A DNA stretch of 64,000 bases from Mesocentrotus franciscanus (taxonomy: Eukaryota; Echinodermata; Echinoidea; Camarodonta; Strongylocentrotidae). The translations under genes and the position numbers were made by a program. This document shows positions 1-12,900 of this stretch, one piece after another (position 1 is the stretch's first letter; each line of letters begins with the position of its first letter). The stretch covers positions 549,719 through 613,718 of the forward strand of contig CP137668.1 of NCBI GenBank assembly GCA_037976565.1, read 5' to 3'. Below the pieces are notes generated by a model. It was not told the origin of the DNA, did not search any database, and saw only the letters and a list, made by a program, of their open reading frames with translations.

Positions 1-389
1 CATATTAACTAGTTTTCATTTTACGTGTCATACTCTCATTTTTTTCTGTAATTTCAATGCTAGTACTAAATTTGAAGTAGGTAAGATCTCAAACATGTCA
101 TAGCATTTCTCAAAGGAGGGTTTACAATTATGTTTATATCTGTATTGACACTGCCATGCTTTCACCTTGAGACAGCATGATCTAGTGCATGTTAGATAGG
201 GCAATCCCTTGTAATGAGAACAGGTTCTAGGTTGTTTGGATGTTTGGAAATTCTATAGTTCAATAGTTCATATTATATACCTCACTTTAGAAATCTAACC
301 ATCTGATTGGTCGAAATTGGAGTCGTGATTTCAAGCCATGCCCAACTCACAGGGCATAGCAATAGCCCACAGGGCCTAGTTAAAAGTTT

Positions 390-850
390 CTACCCTCATC
401 CTCATTATCCTGCGATTCCCATTGGTTTACTGCGATCCCCATTGGTTTGCGTGTTAAAATTGTCTACGTGCGAGCACGGACGCCATACAGTGCTCTTTGT
501 CTGCGATTCCCAAATTATTGAAACCTTCACTCATTTTTTAAGCGAAGATTAACAGACAGTGTTTCAGATTTTCTGTGATGTTTTAACAAATTTTACTCAC
601 TAAAAGGCTAAGGTAAGAATTCTTGGTAGATTTGTGTTTTAATTCGGCATATAAAAGTCATATCGACTGCTTTAATACTCGAGGACTAGCTGTTTCTATA
701 CTGGCTCGCGGGATAGTTGAATCCCCTGCTATCACCCCTCCGCACGCCGCCCACCCAGGCGCGCCTTGGGGTGATAGCAGGGGATTCAACTATCCCTTGA
801 GCGTATAGAAACAGCTAGTCCTCTCGTAGCAGTCGATATAACTATACTAT
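390..850 (+). repeat. Dispersed palindromic repeat, copy 1
   Basis: A hairpin with arms at about 661-738 and 767-840 (TAGTTGAATCCCCTGCTATC pairs with its complement) has a GC-rich loop containing GGCGCGCC. The flanking 390-660 matches, inverted, the flank of the second copy at 56107-56545, so the whole unit is a repeat family. Confidence 0.75.
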
Positions 851-877
851 GCTGTTGCTATTCCATGTTTTACTTAC

Positions 878-941
878 GCAGGTTTTGTGAAGCAATCCAT
901 ACAGCAAAGATCTGAAGACCACCTCTTGGTAACTGCAATTG
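878..941 (-). CDS. KRIT1: KRIT1 exon: FERM F1 continuation, last in window
   Basis: Acceptor cctattttag and donor CTGC|gtaagt, 64 nt, phase 0 in and 1 out. The peptide LPRGGLQIFAVWIASQNL fits the KRIT1 FERM segment ending F-x-[IV]-W-I-x-S-x-N-L. The following exons must lie left of position 1, because bases 1-850 show no further exon. Confidence 0.85.
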
Positions 942-3900
942 CTAAAATAGGAAATAGAACAAAACAGGACTGTTTGAGTCAGGTTCTATAGCAATATATT
1001 TTTACCAAGATATTTAGTTTCCTTATCAAGTGCTCGACGCATTACTCTGCAGATAGTTGCAAATGAAGATAACAGAAAATCCACTCTTATAAAAATGGTT
1101 TGTTTTATTCAAAATCATCTCACAGCCCGAAGGCTGAATTGTGTGACTTTTTACAATTTGATAAAAACATTGAAATACAATAGTACATGTGAAATCAAAC
1201 ATTACATGATATAAATTAAAAATTCGTTCCAGTTCATAGTAAAATTTTAAAATATAAAGATATATATAAATATGTACATGCAATAATAATATTTCCTCTA
1301 TATATTTATTGCTTTTTAACGGATCGTGTTTGTTTGTAACCAGAGACGGCTATTAAAATAGTTGCAATAGGTTGTTAAAAAATGAATAATTGCGTGACTT
1401 TAACAGATTGAAAAAATCAGTAAAATACAGTGATACAATTGGAAAATTACTTCAAATTGAAAAAAATTAGTTAAGATTTACAAAAGCAAAATATAAATAT
1501 ACTTTTATGTTCATGGGTTTTATATTTCAAATCGTTACAATAGAAACAAATAGAGAGAGTGACTGGTAAAGTAGGAGAGAAGGTGGAAATTGAGAAAGAG
1601 AAAGAGAGAGAAGAGGGGAGAGAGTGCTAGAAACAGAGGAGAGAATGGAGGGGAAGAAGAGGTTCAGCATGTTACGATTGATACAGCAATGATTTGTCAA
1701 TTAACTGGAAAGAATTCATTAACGAGTATAATATAATTTTGCAAACTGGTAAAAATTCAAATATATTATCATCATCTGGTTTGCGAATAGTGTAACTATG
1801 TCTGGTGATCATATAGTTACAAGTTATTCAATAGATCGACCAAGAATGGAATTGGGCTTCTTTTGTACCTATCAGTTCTGCATCTGATTGCAGGATAAGG
1901 AGCAACCTTTCTCAGAGATTGAGAATATCTATTCTGGCGTGGGCGTGGCAACCAGTCCCTGAAATGAGGTGAATTTGTCAGTGATTTAGCAAATCTTTTG
2001 CAAAGTTCTCGCCTTCTAGTGTCAAGGGTTTGGAGGTTGGTCATTTGTAGGGCATTTGCGTAGGTCAAGTACAATGATCCCAGTACAATTTTGAGTGCAC
2101 GTTTCTGTATCCTTTCAATCTGGACATTTTGTTGGTTTGTTATGCCTGGGTGCCACACTGGGGCAGCATATTCAACAAGAGGCCTGACATAGCCTGTGTA
2201 CACACATAGTAAGTCTTTCCATGGTAATTGGAATGGTTTGAGGGTCCTTAGCATGTACATGCGCCTATTTGCGTTACGCACCATGTTATCGACATGGCTG
2301 TTCCATTTAAGATCTGACTGTAGTAGTATCCCCAGGGTTTTGATTGATTGCACCTCATCAAGGGTCTGGTTCCCAAGCCTTACAATAATTGGAGGGAGTT
2401 GAGTTTTCCAAAGTTTACTCTCATTACATGACATTTACTGGCATTAAGCTGCATGGCGTTGCTTACGCACCATGTGTTGAGTTCAGATAGGGTATTGTGG
2501 ACTTCAGTAGTCGCACCCGTGGTCTCGCTTCCGCTAATGTCATATCATCAACATATTTCCAATGCTCCAATTTTGAGGAGGCCAATGCGTCGTTGATGAG
2601 GACTAGGAACAAGACCGGGCCTAAGCGTGTCCCCTGTGGGACGCCCGCGTTCACTGGAGCCCAGGTAGACATGACACCTTGGTAGCGAACACACTGGGTG
2701 CGACCACTCAGAAAGTTTGTAATCCACGGTACAAGTGAGGGACAAGACACAAGGTGGATGAGCTTTGAGATAACTACAGTATGATCGACTTTATCAAAAG
2801 CCTTAGAAAAGTCCGTTGTGACTAGAGTGGATGTGGTACCTAATTTATCTGCATGCTTCGTTAGAAAGTTTACAATATCTACAAGACAGTGTGTTGTGGA
2901 TCTACCGGTCTACTTCCAAACTGTTTGGCATCTAGTTTGGATGAGATATCAGACATCAACCACTTTGTTATGAAAATTCTGCTACCTTCACAAAGTGGTC
3001 TGTAAGTGCAATCGGTCTCAGTTTATCGATTCTAGCAGGCTTTTCCTTCGAATTGGCACGACAATAGCTTGTTTCCATCTGTGGGAACTTCCCCTTCCAC
3101 GAACGAGCTATTCAAGATGGTGGTAAGTGGATCGGCTAGTTCGTACGCGAATGTTCTGATCAGTCTGGTAGGTACTCCATCGGGACCAGCGGACTTTCCG
3201 GGTTTTAGCCGTTGGAGTTCTCGATAAACTTCCCATGGTTGCACAGTAGGGGGTCTCTGAGATGGCAGGTATGATGGTAAGTCGCATAGTTGGAGGGGCC
3301 GGATGTTGCTTGCAACATCTACAAATCGTTTGTTGATGGTATCTGCAATCCTCGATGGATCAGACTGATCACAACCGGGAACGTCAATGGTTGGACAGCA
3401 TTGCGATCTAGAAGTCATGAGCTTAATATGCTGGTGCCAGGAGGTAGGATTGTCCGATTTCAGCTGAGCCACACGATCGTGGTAGAAGTGGCGTTTCTCT
3501 TTACCTATGCTCCGGATGATTTTATTGGAGCAAGCCCTCCATTCGCATTTCGGCCCAGTGTTGAAAAGGATTTGACGTTGATTAATAAATGCCTTGACAG
3601 ATGGTGTAACCCATGGCTTATCCTTCTGATGGATTTTTACTTCCTTTGTTGGAAAATGTGTGTCAATGGCTGATTGGAAGGATGTGTAAAATGCGTCACA
3701 TTTATCCGATGTTGTCACAGCATCTTGAACTTCAGGCCAAGTTTGAACAGATATCCACCGGCCGAAGGATCTAATGTCAGAATCACGCATCGGTCTGATG
3801 ACTCGTCTGGAGAAAACGTTCCGTTTGTGAGGGAAGCTATTCAATGGACCCCACTCAACAGAATTATGGTCACTCAGTCCTAGCGGTGACATGACGTCAG

Positions 3901-6900
3901 CCTCGCCGTAGAAGTCTTTCATATTTGTCAATATTTTGTCCAATATAGCTGTATTTCGGGTAGGTTTCTTGACGATCTGTTTGAGCGAAGTGTTTGTGCA
4001 TATCACGTCGGTGTTCATTTGGTTAAAGTCCCCCATTATGACGAAGCCAGCGGAAGGGTGCTTCGACCGTATCTGGTCTACTGAGCTAATGAGATGGTCG
4101 GCCAATTCTAGCTCATTGACACTATTTGGTGGGAAGTAGACCGACGCCACAAAGATACTTGATATCTCACGTGGCAGCCGACGCGGCGAATCTGTCCCCA
4201 GACAACTTCGATGTCTTCAGGAACGTGAATGTCAGGTACGGGCCTGGGTGACATTTGTTCATTTATGTATATGGATACTCCACCTCCTCTCTTATGACTT
4301 CTGCATTTGTGGAGGTGGCTAAAGCCATTCATTTCGAAATAATCAACTGTTTCCGGGGTCAACCATGTTTCACTGAGCGCACAAACGTCAATATTGCTCT
4401 CATGGATGATTGTTTGAAGTTCATCCGCCTTGTTACATAGCGATCTCATATTACTCATAAGCATTCGCGGAAAATCAAACTTTCGTGGTGTTTGCTTTTT
4501 TTTAGATGAAGTTTGTATGTTTACCAGGTTCGAACGAGTTACATCGGTTGTTAGTGGGGAGGGATCGTTCCGACTCGTAATGCGAACACTAAGTTGGCGA
4601 AACCTGCGAGATCCGCCTCTACGTCCGCGGGCTCGGAATATGCCACACTCCTTAGCAATTAGCTTCACATCACCAGGCAACGTTATCCTGGACTGCTTAC
4701 GTAATTTGTAGAGCTGATTCATAGAGTACGTTAAGCGTAGCGGTTGCATTGTTCGTGTTCTATTGATGATCCTGAGCAATTCAGGTTCACGGACGATGTC
4801 AAGCGACCTTTCTATGTCAGGGTCAAGCGACCTTTTAGAGTTCAAGAAAATGGCGTTGTTACCACTTAAGTCATTGAATGTCACTCTTTGACGCCAAGGA
4901 ATACACACACACATACACGTAATGTACATACATAGTCCAACGAAGAGTATCAAGGCGTTCAGAACAAACGTAATTTTACGAGCTGCCATTCTTTAATATT
5001 GCACAAATCCCGTTTCAAAATGATGACCAAAGTACACATGACACAATTCACTATAAAGCAAGTGAAAATCACGGCTATTAGCGATAAATTTACCTTTATT
5101 TTATTCCAGCGACATTTCGCTTGTGGCGGCCAGCAACTAGCGCCCTCTGGATTCAGATTACCTTGCAACCACATTGTCTTATTAACACAGTGGTTGCTAA
5201 CCATTGTGACCTTACAGCCCTATATGACATTCCTTGTCAGTGTCGTGAACCCCCAAAATATTAATATCCCGTAATGTTATAGTATAGAATTTATCTACTC
5301 ATACACCCCCTCCAATATAATTCAGATTACCTCAATGGTGTCATAAGCCGGAGCTGAGAACCATTGTTATAGATTTATATGAGCTGTATTACTAACCTGA
5401 ACAAGATCTGCTATTAATGTATTACTGCCTTTCTCTAGATCTAGTACCACGTGTGATCCATCCAGGTCCATTAGATGTACATCGATCTTTATGTGAGACT
5501 ACAAAAAAAGAAGGGGCAAAAAAAAGAAGCTTAGTTTCACATCAATGTAGTTATTGACTTGACTTGTGATTGCCTCTTTCAGAATCCCTCAAAATTAGTT
5601 AAAGATTAAAAATTGTGTAATGATGTATGCAGAACACAATCCTGTTATTTTTCTAGTCCTGTGGGAAATATGAGAAGCATCAGTTGAGCCTTAAATGTGT
5701 ATATATGAAAGCTCAAACTCCAATATTTGAATGATGCTCTACATGCTCCATGGTATCAACTACAAGGAGAGTAATACACAATTTTACATCAGTGAGGGTA
5801 AATAACAAGAATTGTTCACAAAAAGAAACATTGGTTCTGTCTGACAACCAAGGTGTTATAGCCAAAAATACTTTTCAACATTTCTAAGTTACTGGGGTTG
5901 AATAATTGTACTATTATCCCAACTTACGATGTGTATTATCTGTTAAGAAAATGGTGGCATTTCTTCCGTGGCGAGTGTTTGAAAATTTGACATTTTCATT
6001 CCACTGCACTGAGCCATTGTGGTTACATACTGTAATACAGGGTGAATAGGGGCATTGTAGTGGTTACATGTAGCACAAAGTTTGGAAAGAGTATTTGACC
6101 TAATTTTTTTCTCAAAAATGATGCAGACCATAGTCACTGTTTATTCAATTTCAATTCAATTCAATTTATTTCATTAAAAAATCACATACAATATATATAC
6201 ATTGAGAAGTGTACTGGATCATTAGCACCCGATAAAGCCGATGGCTTGAGGGAAGTGGATGGACCCATAACATAAATGACAAATGTGAAAATACAAAACA
6301 TTAAAATTCACAATATAACAACATGCAAGATGTAGACAAGACATTACAAACTAAAACACAATTATAATCCATAACCACATAATTTATATGGTAATTGGAT
6401 GCATCAGGATGACAGCCCTAATGACACACTTACTGCTTTTTCTTTGGCTTCCTTGAGTAGTTTTTTAGTGGTTTCCCAGTCATTTTGTCTGGATTCTTCA
6501 CAAAGTTGCAACGGAGTTCTTCCTTCTTTATTCACTACATACTGAAATAAGAAAAGAAATCAAGTTTATTGAAAAGTTAATAAGTTTAGTATTTATTTTA
6601 TGTATGTAATAAAGAATATAACAGATCATTAAAGCTTGCATAATATTTAATACTTTTTTTGTAATAGTGTACCGCTTAACATAATTTTGCTGAACCAGTA
6701 TACTTTTGTATGATTTTTCTTTCATCCTTATCTTTTTTTAGAAATCGTCAAATCAGCAGATAACACTATACTACATAAGTTATCAAATAAAGTGTACAGC
6801 TAGTTATCACACTGAATCATTATGAGCAGCAAATTTGTTCACTTTGCTACCACTTCTCTGATACTACTCTTTGTATTAAGGTGAAGGAACATACCTTGTC

Positions 6901-9900
6901 AATGTCTCTATGATTCAACAGTAATCGTACAACCTCCGCATGACCTTTGAATGCTGAGAAATGAAGCGGCGTTGATCCACTGTCATTCCTACAGGTAGAA
7001 ACACAAGATGGTTTATAGAATTAAAAGACAAATTAATTTTCTTTTCAATAATGGAGTGAGAAATTATAAGTCCTTATTTGAGATAGAAGTAAAATTACAG
7101 AATAACATCTTTAATATAATTTATCTATAAGCCTAAAAAAATTTTGGAAATTCTTTCCCAAAGTAAACATGAGTAAATATTCACTTAAACCCCTCTGCAC
7201 TAGTTTGGCCAGGAGGGATTAGAGGGATTAGCATGGTCACTGACAGGTGGTTATCTCATCAACTCAGCTCTCAATTAACATAAGAAAAAGAGGATCATGG
7301 GGGACTAACAGGCACCGCTTAGGCATTGTTTTCTACAGTCAAACCTGTCTATAGCGACCGCCCAAGGGAAACACAAAAAGTGGTCTTTGTAGACAGGTGG
7401 TCTTTGTAGACAGGTTCCTTTAGTACATGTTTTAATGAGAAACCATTTTCAAGGGAGACAAAAAATGTGGTCTTTGTAGACAGGTGGTCTTTGTAGACAG
7501 GTGGTCACTAAAGCAGGTTTGACTGTATATAGAGGGAGCAAGTAGCTACAAGTAGTACAGTGGGGCCTTAAAACAGATAATAACAAATAAAACCTAAAAT
7601 CTAAACATATTGAACATGTAAAAGGTAGTTGCTACATTGTATTAACATTTTTAACACTACCAGTGAACCATATAGACTTCTACACTGTCTCATTCTGGTC
7701 TGAAGGAACACATGTAGTTCTATAAATTACATGTGCTTTTAGCAAAAGCATGGTACGAGGGAATACATATACATCTCCAATGTCAATAGAGACAATACAA
7801 AGCCTCTGTCTAAGTAAGACTTGCATGATTATAAGCATGGCATAATGTGGCTTATCAATACTTACTCTGTGTTAGGTGAACAGTTGTGATTTAGAAGGAG
7901 AGTTTTCACCGCTTCTACATGTCCATTCCTTAGGAGAAAAAATAAGAGATTGGTGTAAAATATGGCTGGTTCACATACATGTAATATGTTTTCAAGCATG
8001 TGTAGCAGACAGCTGATACAGTTTTACAGAAGATGATCCATTTCATCCAACAACCTGATTGCTATTAAATATGGTCCTATGAGGCTAGGTGTGTACAGTC
8101 CTGAACACCAGGTGTTCCATTGATAAAAAGGGCATACACCTGCAAATAATACTTGTCTGTCACCCCCAAAAACAAAACACATGCAAAGAGTAAATATATT
8201 TGTATGTAGATTATTATTATTTATTTTTTTTATTATTATTTTTTTTGCAACCAAAACTGGAGGTTGGATTTCAAAAAGATTTTATTGTTATACAATCATC
8301 CCAGTAAAAGACAAAAAGTACAAAAATAATTAGATTAACTCAAGGACTGCAACACGTACTTACTTATATTGTAAGTCCTGCCAATTTTTCAGTCGATACC
8401 AAATTCACATGGGCATTGGAATAAGTTGTGGGTCCGAATGATGCTAAAACTTAATTTTTCTAAATATTGTTTTGTTGTACAATGTCAGATTAAATGTATT
8501 TATTCCTTATTGTAGTTATTCCTAGGTACAAGGCTACACAATGATTGTGCTGGTCTGAATGAGTGGGGGGGGGGAGGGGTAGGAGTTAATAGTTACTTAC
8601 CAACATGCATAGTGAAGTGGTACCCATAGATGTATATCAGGTTGATCAGCAGGGTAGCCTCGCTGAAGGAGCTGTGCAACCTCAGTAGCATTACCTTCAT
8701 ATGCAGCACTATGAAGGGGGTACTGGTCAACCCAACTATATAGAAATGATAAAAAATGAATCATCTGTTAATTTAAAGTAAATTTATCTCTCATGTTACT
8801 GTTGATAGTGCATGTGAATAAATATATATGAACAATGCAATATGTAACACCATCATTTTTATTTCTACGTGCATAAAAATGGTGTAGCATCATTTCATCA
8901 CAATAATCATATATTTTCATATTTGCATTAAAAAATTATGCATCATTTTATCAAATATATAATATTACTGATAGCACATGTCACCCCATTTTGTAGTAAA
9001 TATTGAATTCTCTTATTTGTATATTTTTAAAACAATTTTCTTTAAATTTTGGGTTTACATCGATCAATTAGATGAGATGATATTAGATGTACCATCAAGC
9101 ACACAAGGATAGGCATAGAATTGTCCTACTAATCCTGTAAAACAGGGAAATGGCACAAGCTGAAAACAACATTCAAAGTGCAATGTACATGCCCCTTTCT
9201 CTCCCTCCACTTAACCTTCCCCTCTTTCTCTACTTTTTTCTATCACTTTCTGGCCAGGTTTCTTTCTTTCTTTTTAATACCTCAACCTAATGGAGGTCAT
9301 TTAATTGTGCAGGCTCTTTTTCTTCCTTTTATATAATAAAAAAGGCTGCCAAATATACATAAAAAGAACATTAAGAGTCTAGACATTCCCCACGCAGTAG
9401 CCTTTCAAACTCTGTAAGTAGGTTTATTAATCCTTTTCTTGAATACTGTAAATGGAGCATACAGATGCTATTGGTCTGTTCAAGGAAATGCTAGATGTCA
9501 TTGAAATGGGTTTTCTCTGATTGGAGGAAATGTGCCAATCTTTGCCAAATCCTTTCTCTCTAATCCTCAAAGGAAACTATATAAACAGACAGAATATCAG
9601 AAAGCAGTGGAACATATCAGATTAATTAGCCTAGTTTAGCCTGGTTGAGGTTTCGATCCAAATGCCATCAGAGATGTGGTCCTGCTCATACCATCTTATA
9701 GATTTCTGCCCTTCTCTGAAGGTCATACAAAGTATTGAAACAAGAAATCACCTGTGACATGTCCCCCGGACAAAGTCATAGTATGAGATTTCGGTAAAAA
9801 TAGCAAAGAGGTTATTTTGATGATGGAAAAATAATATTCATAGTTTTGATATCCAAATCTGTGACAGCAAATCTATCCTCTGTCTTTCAGACTCAATTGT

Positions 9901-12900
9901 GAACAAAAAAATGGCTGAAAAGTGAAATAATTCAATATTTTAGAGACACCATTTTTCTAACCAAATGAAAATCATGTCTTGATTCGTGCAATCGTGCTTG
10001 GTGATTAAGGGAGCACAAGTTTTCATTGTGGCAAACTGTGATAGGAAAGCCTCATCCTTACACTGCCTTGACTCACTATACCTCTCATGAAACAAAATCT
10101 GAAACTAAATAAATAGTGATTATGATTATTATCAAATCTAAAAGTCTCTTGAATTATGGAAAATAGGAGTATTTAGAAGTCCTGGTATATTTAGAAAGCC
10201 TAATTCTGAAGTTGTACACGAAATTCCTCCATCTGCTTTAGGGTATGCAGACCAATCACAATTCAGCTATAATAATGTAAATATTAATTTTTCTTTGTGA
10301 CTGTCCTATTAGGCATTTCATTCTGATCCTGTCATCAAAGAAACCACACTAAAACTTGATCTGATGCCTACATGTACATTAACCTGTTGCCTATAGGAAC
10401 CGGGTGGCTTCTGTATTAACGCCTAAGGGAATTAGAGAATTCAGTATACATGTATTTATGCTATTAAAAGGCCAAAAAAAAAAAATCATTTGGTTGTCCT
10501 CGACCGCCCGCTCCTCATTTTCGGCCCGCTCGTATTTTTTTTTTTTAGATTTTTTTTTTTTTTTTTAAGAATATACATTTATTTTGGAGCAATTTTAAAC
10601 GCCAAACATACCATTTGATACATGTTGCAAGGATCAAAATGTGTCCGTCTCCAATTTGGTCCTTTTAGTACGCAATTATGTCTTTAATAGAGAAGAGGAG
10701 GGAGTTTTCGGCCGGGTGGCAGTTTTCGGTGGGTCCGTTGTACTATGCGTGGTAGCATAATACACATATCACGCACATACAAAACATATCAAGAGTCACA
10801 GGAGAACCACATTTGCAATAGAAAATGTATCCTTAAATATCACATTTTAGCGATGTAATCGGCAGTCCCGCTACCTGAATCTGAAAAATCGAATATCTTA
10901 CGCGTGTCTGTAAGGAAGATGGGTACCAAAACCTGAGCTGTATTTCAAGTATTTTTCAGATTTAGATCACTATTTTTCGTGTATCGCAAGATCAATAGTG
11001 TCTCCCGCACGTATTAAATCATTGCAGCCGGATCACCACAGGGATAGTTTTTGGCGCCGCGAGCTCTGGCGTGGGATACCTGCTCGGCCGCAGGAACAAA
11101 CGCGCGCTGGCGAACGAACAACGCGGCGCTCCTATAGACGTGCGTACGTTTACATGCAGACGAAAACTGCCTCGCTATAGCCAAAACTACCTCGAAACAG
11201 CGAAAATAAAAATGAATATTGACATGGCAATTTATGATTATTGGCGGGATTCTTTTGTGTTTAAATAATAATAATATTGGCTTCATGATTTGAACAGAAA
11301 ATGAAAATAAATAGGAAGTAATGAGTCCATATGAAGAAGAAAACAAATGGAGAAAAAAAAAAAAAAAAAAAAAAAATCCGCCCGCCCGCCCCTACTCCAG
11401 AAAAGCAATCGAGGACAACCAAACAACTTTTTTTTTTTGGCCTAAAGATAAAATGATGAATAACATTATTTTTCAGCCACTTTGAACTTTATGCTTCCCT
11501 CAAAACAGAAAGACTTTCTGTATTCAAAGTATTTATTGATACAATACATCTTTGTTGATACTCTCTACAGAATGATTTGACTGTTTATAAACAGGTGGAC
11601 TACAGCATAAGCATAATATTCAACAAGATTATATACTGATCATAAAGCGAAAGGCATGTTGTGATGTGCAAGTACATGTACATGTACAGTAATGTTTAAA
11701 CTTTGTGTCCAAATGATTCATTTGCAATCTTAATATTGTCTAAAGAATTTTTTTTTAATTCTTTGCGATAATTTTCTTAGAACTTCAAACAAATCTGAAA
11801 TTTTTCTGCTTCAGAGATAATTTATTTCTTGGCCAGTGTTCTCCATTTTGATGCCAAACACCTCAAAAAGATGTGATTCTTCAAGCTCGTGCTATAGACT
11901 AGGGCAATTTTACCAAAACAGTCTAGAAACAGATCAGTGAAAGCTTGCATGAAAATGGATAAACAATAAAAATTATGACGTTCAAAAATTGAAGTCACTA
12001 CAGAAACATGGTTCAATTCAAGTTCAATTTGGCAAAACAGTTTTGTTATTGTGGTGTATTGTCTGACAACCCTCTCATTGTTCAAACACATAAAATGACT
12101 AAAAATATCACATTTCAAAATTTATGACTAAGTGGGATATCATTTTCTTTTTCAGATGACCTATATTAACAACATGCTATCCATTAGAGTATATCCCATT
12201 TGGAAAAGATGCTTTGAAGAAATCAGGAAATTCATATTTGAGTTCACATTAAATGGGAGAGTACCGTACTTCCCAATAACATCACAGTTGAATGACCGAT
12301 TCGCCATTTTGAGAATCACATTTAGTGATTTCAACATTCAAACATTCATAATATAGGCAATTTACAATATGTGTTGAATAGTAAATGTACAAAAAACGAT
12401 ATGAGGTTTTGTTTAAGGAATATAAAAATGCCCCAATATTACAAGAATATGGTATATACTTGGTTTAACTTTAAAGAGACAGTAGAAAGTAATACACCAA
12501 TTGATTTACAATGTACGGATGTTAGAAGTGAAGACATATGGTTTAACTCAAATATAAGAGATCATAACAAAAAAAGTACTATTTAAACAAAAATGGTTTG
12601 ATGTAGGCCTTTTGAAAATTAATGATATCGTAAAAGACTCTAGATTTATGTCTTTGAAAGAAATCGAAGAAAGATTTGAGAAAAAACATGCTTCTTTGTT
12701 TCAAGAATATTACATCATAGTAAATGCGATCCCCAAAGTCTGGAAACAGAATATGTTAAGACAGGTATATGATGAGACACAGGAAAAAAATGAAGGTGCT
12801 ATGAAAAATGTTTAATGAATGTTAACACTAAAAGAAAATCAAAGTTTTTTTACTCTACGTAGTCTATTTATTCCATTGTTAGACCTCCAATCGAAGAGAA

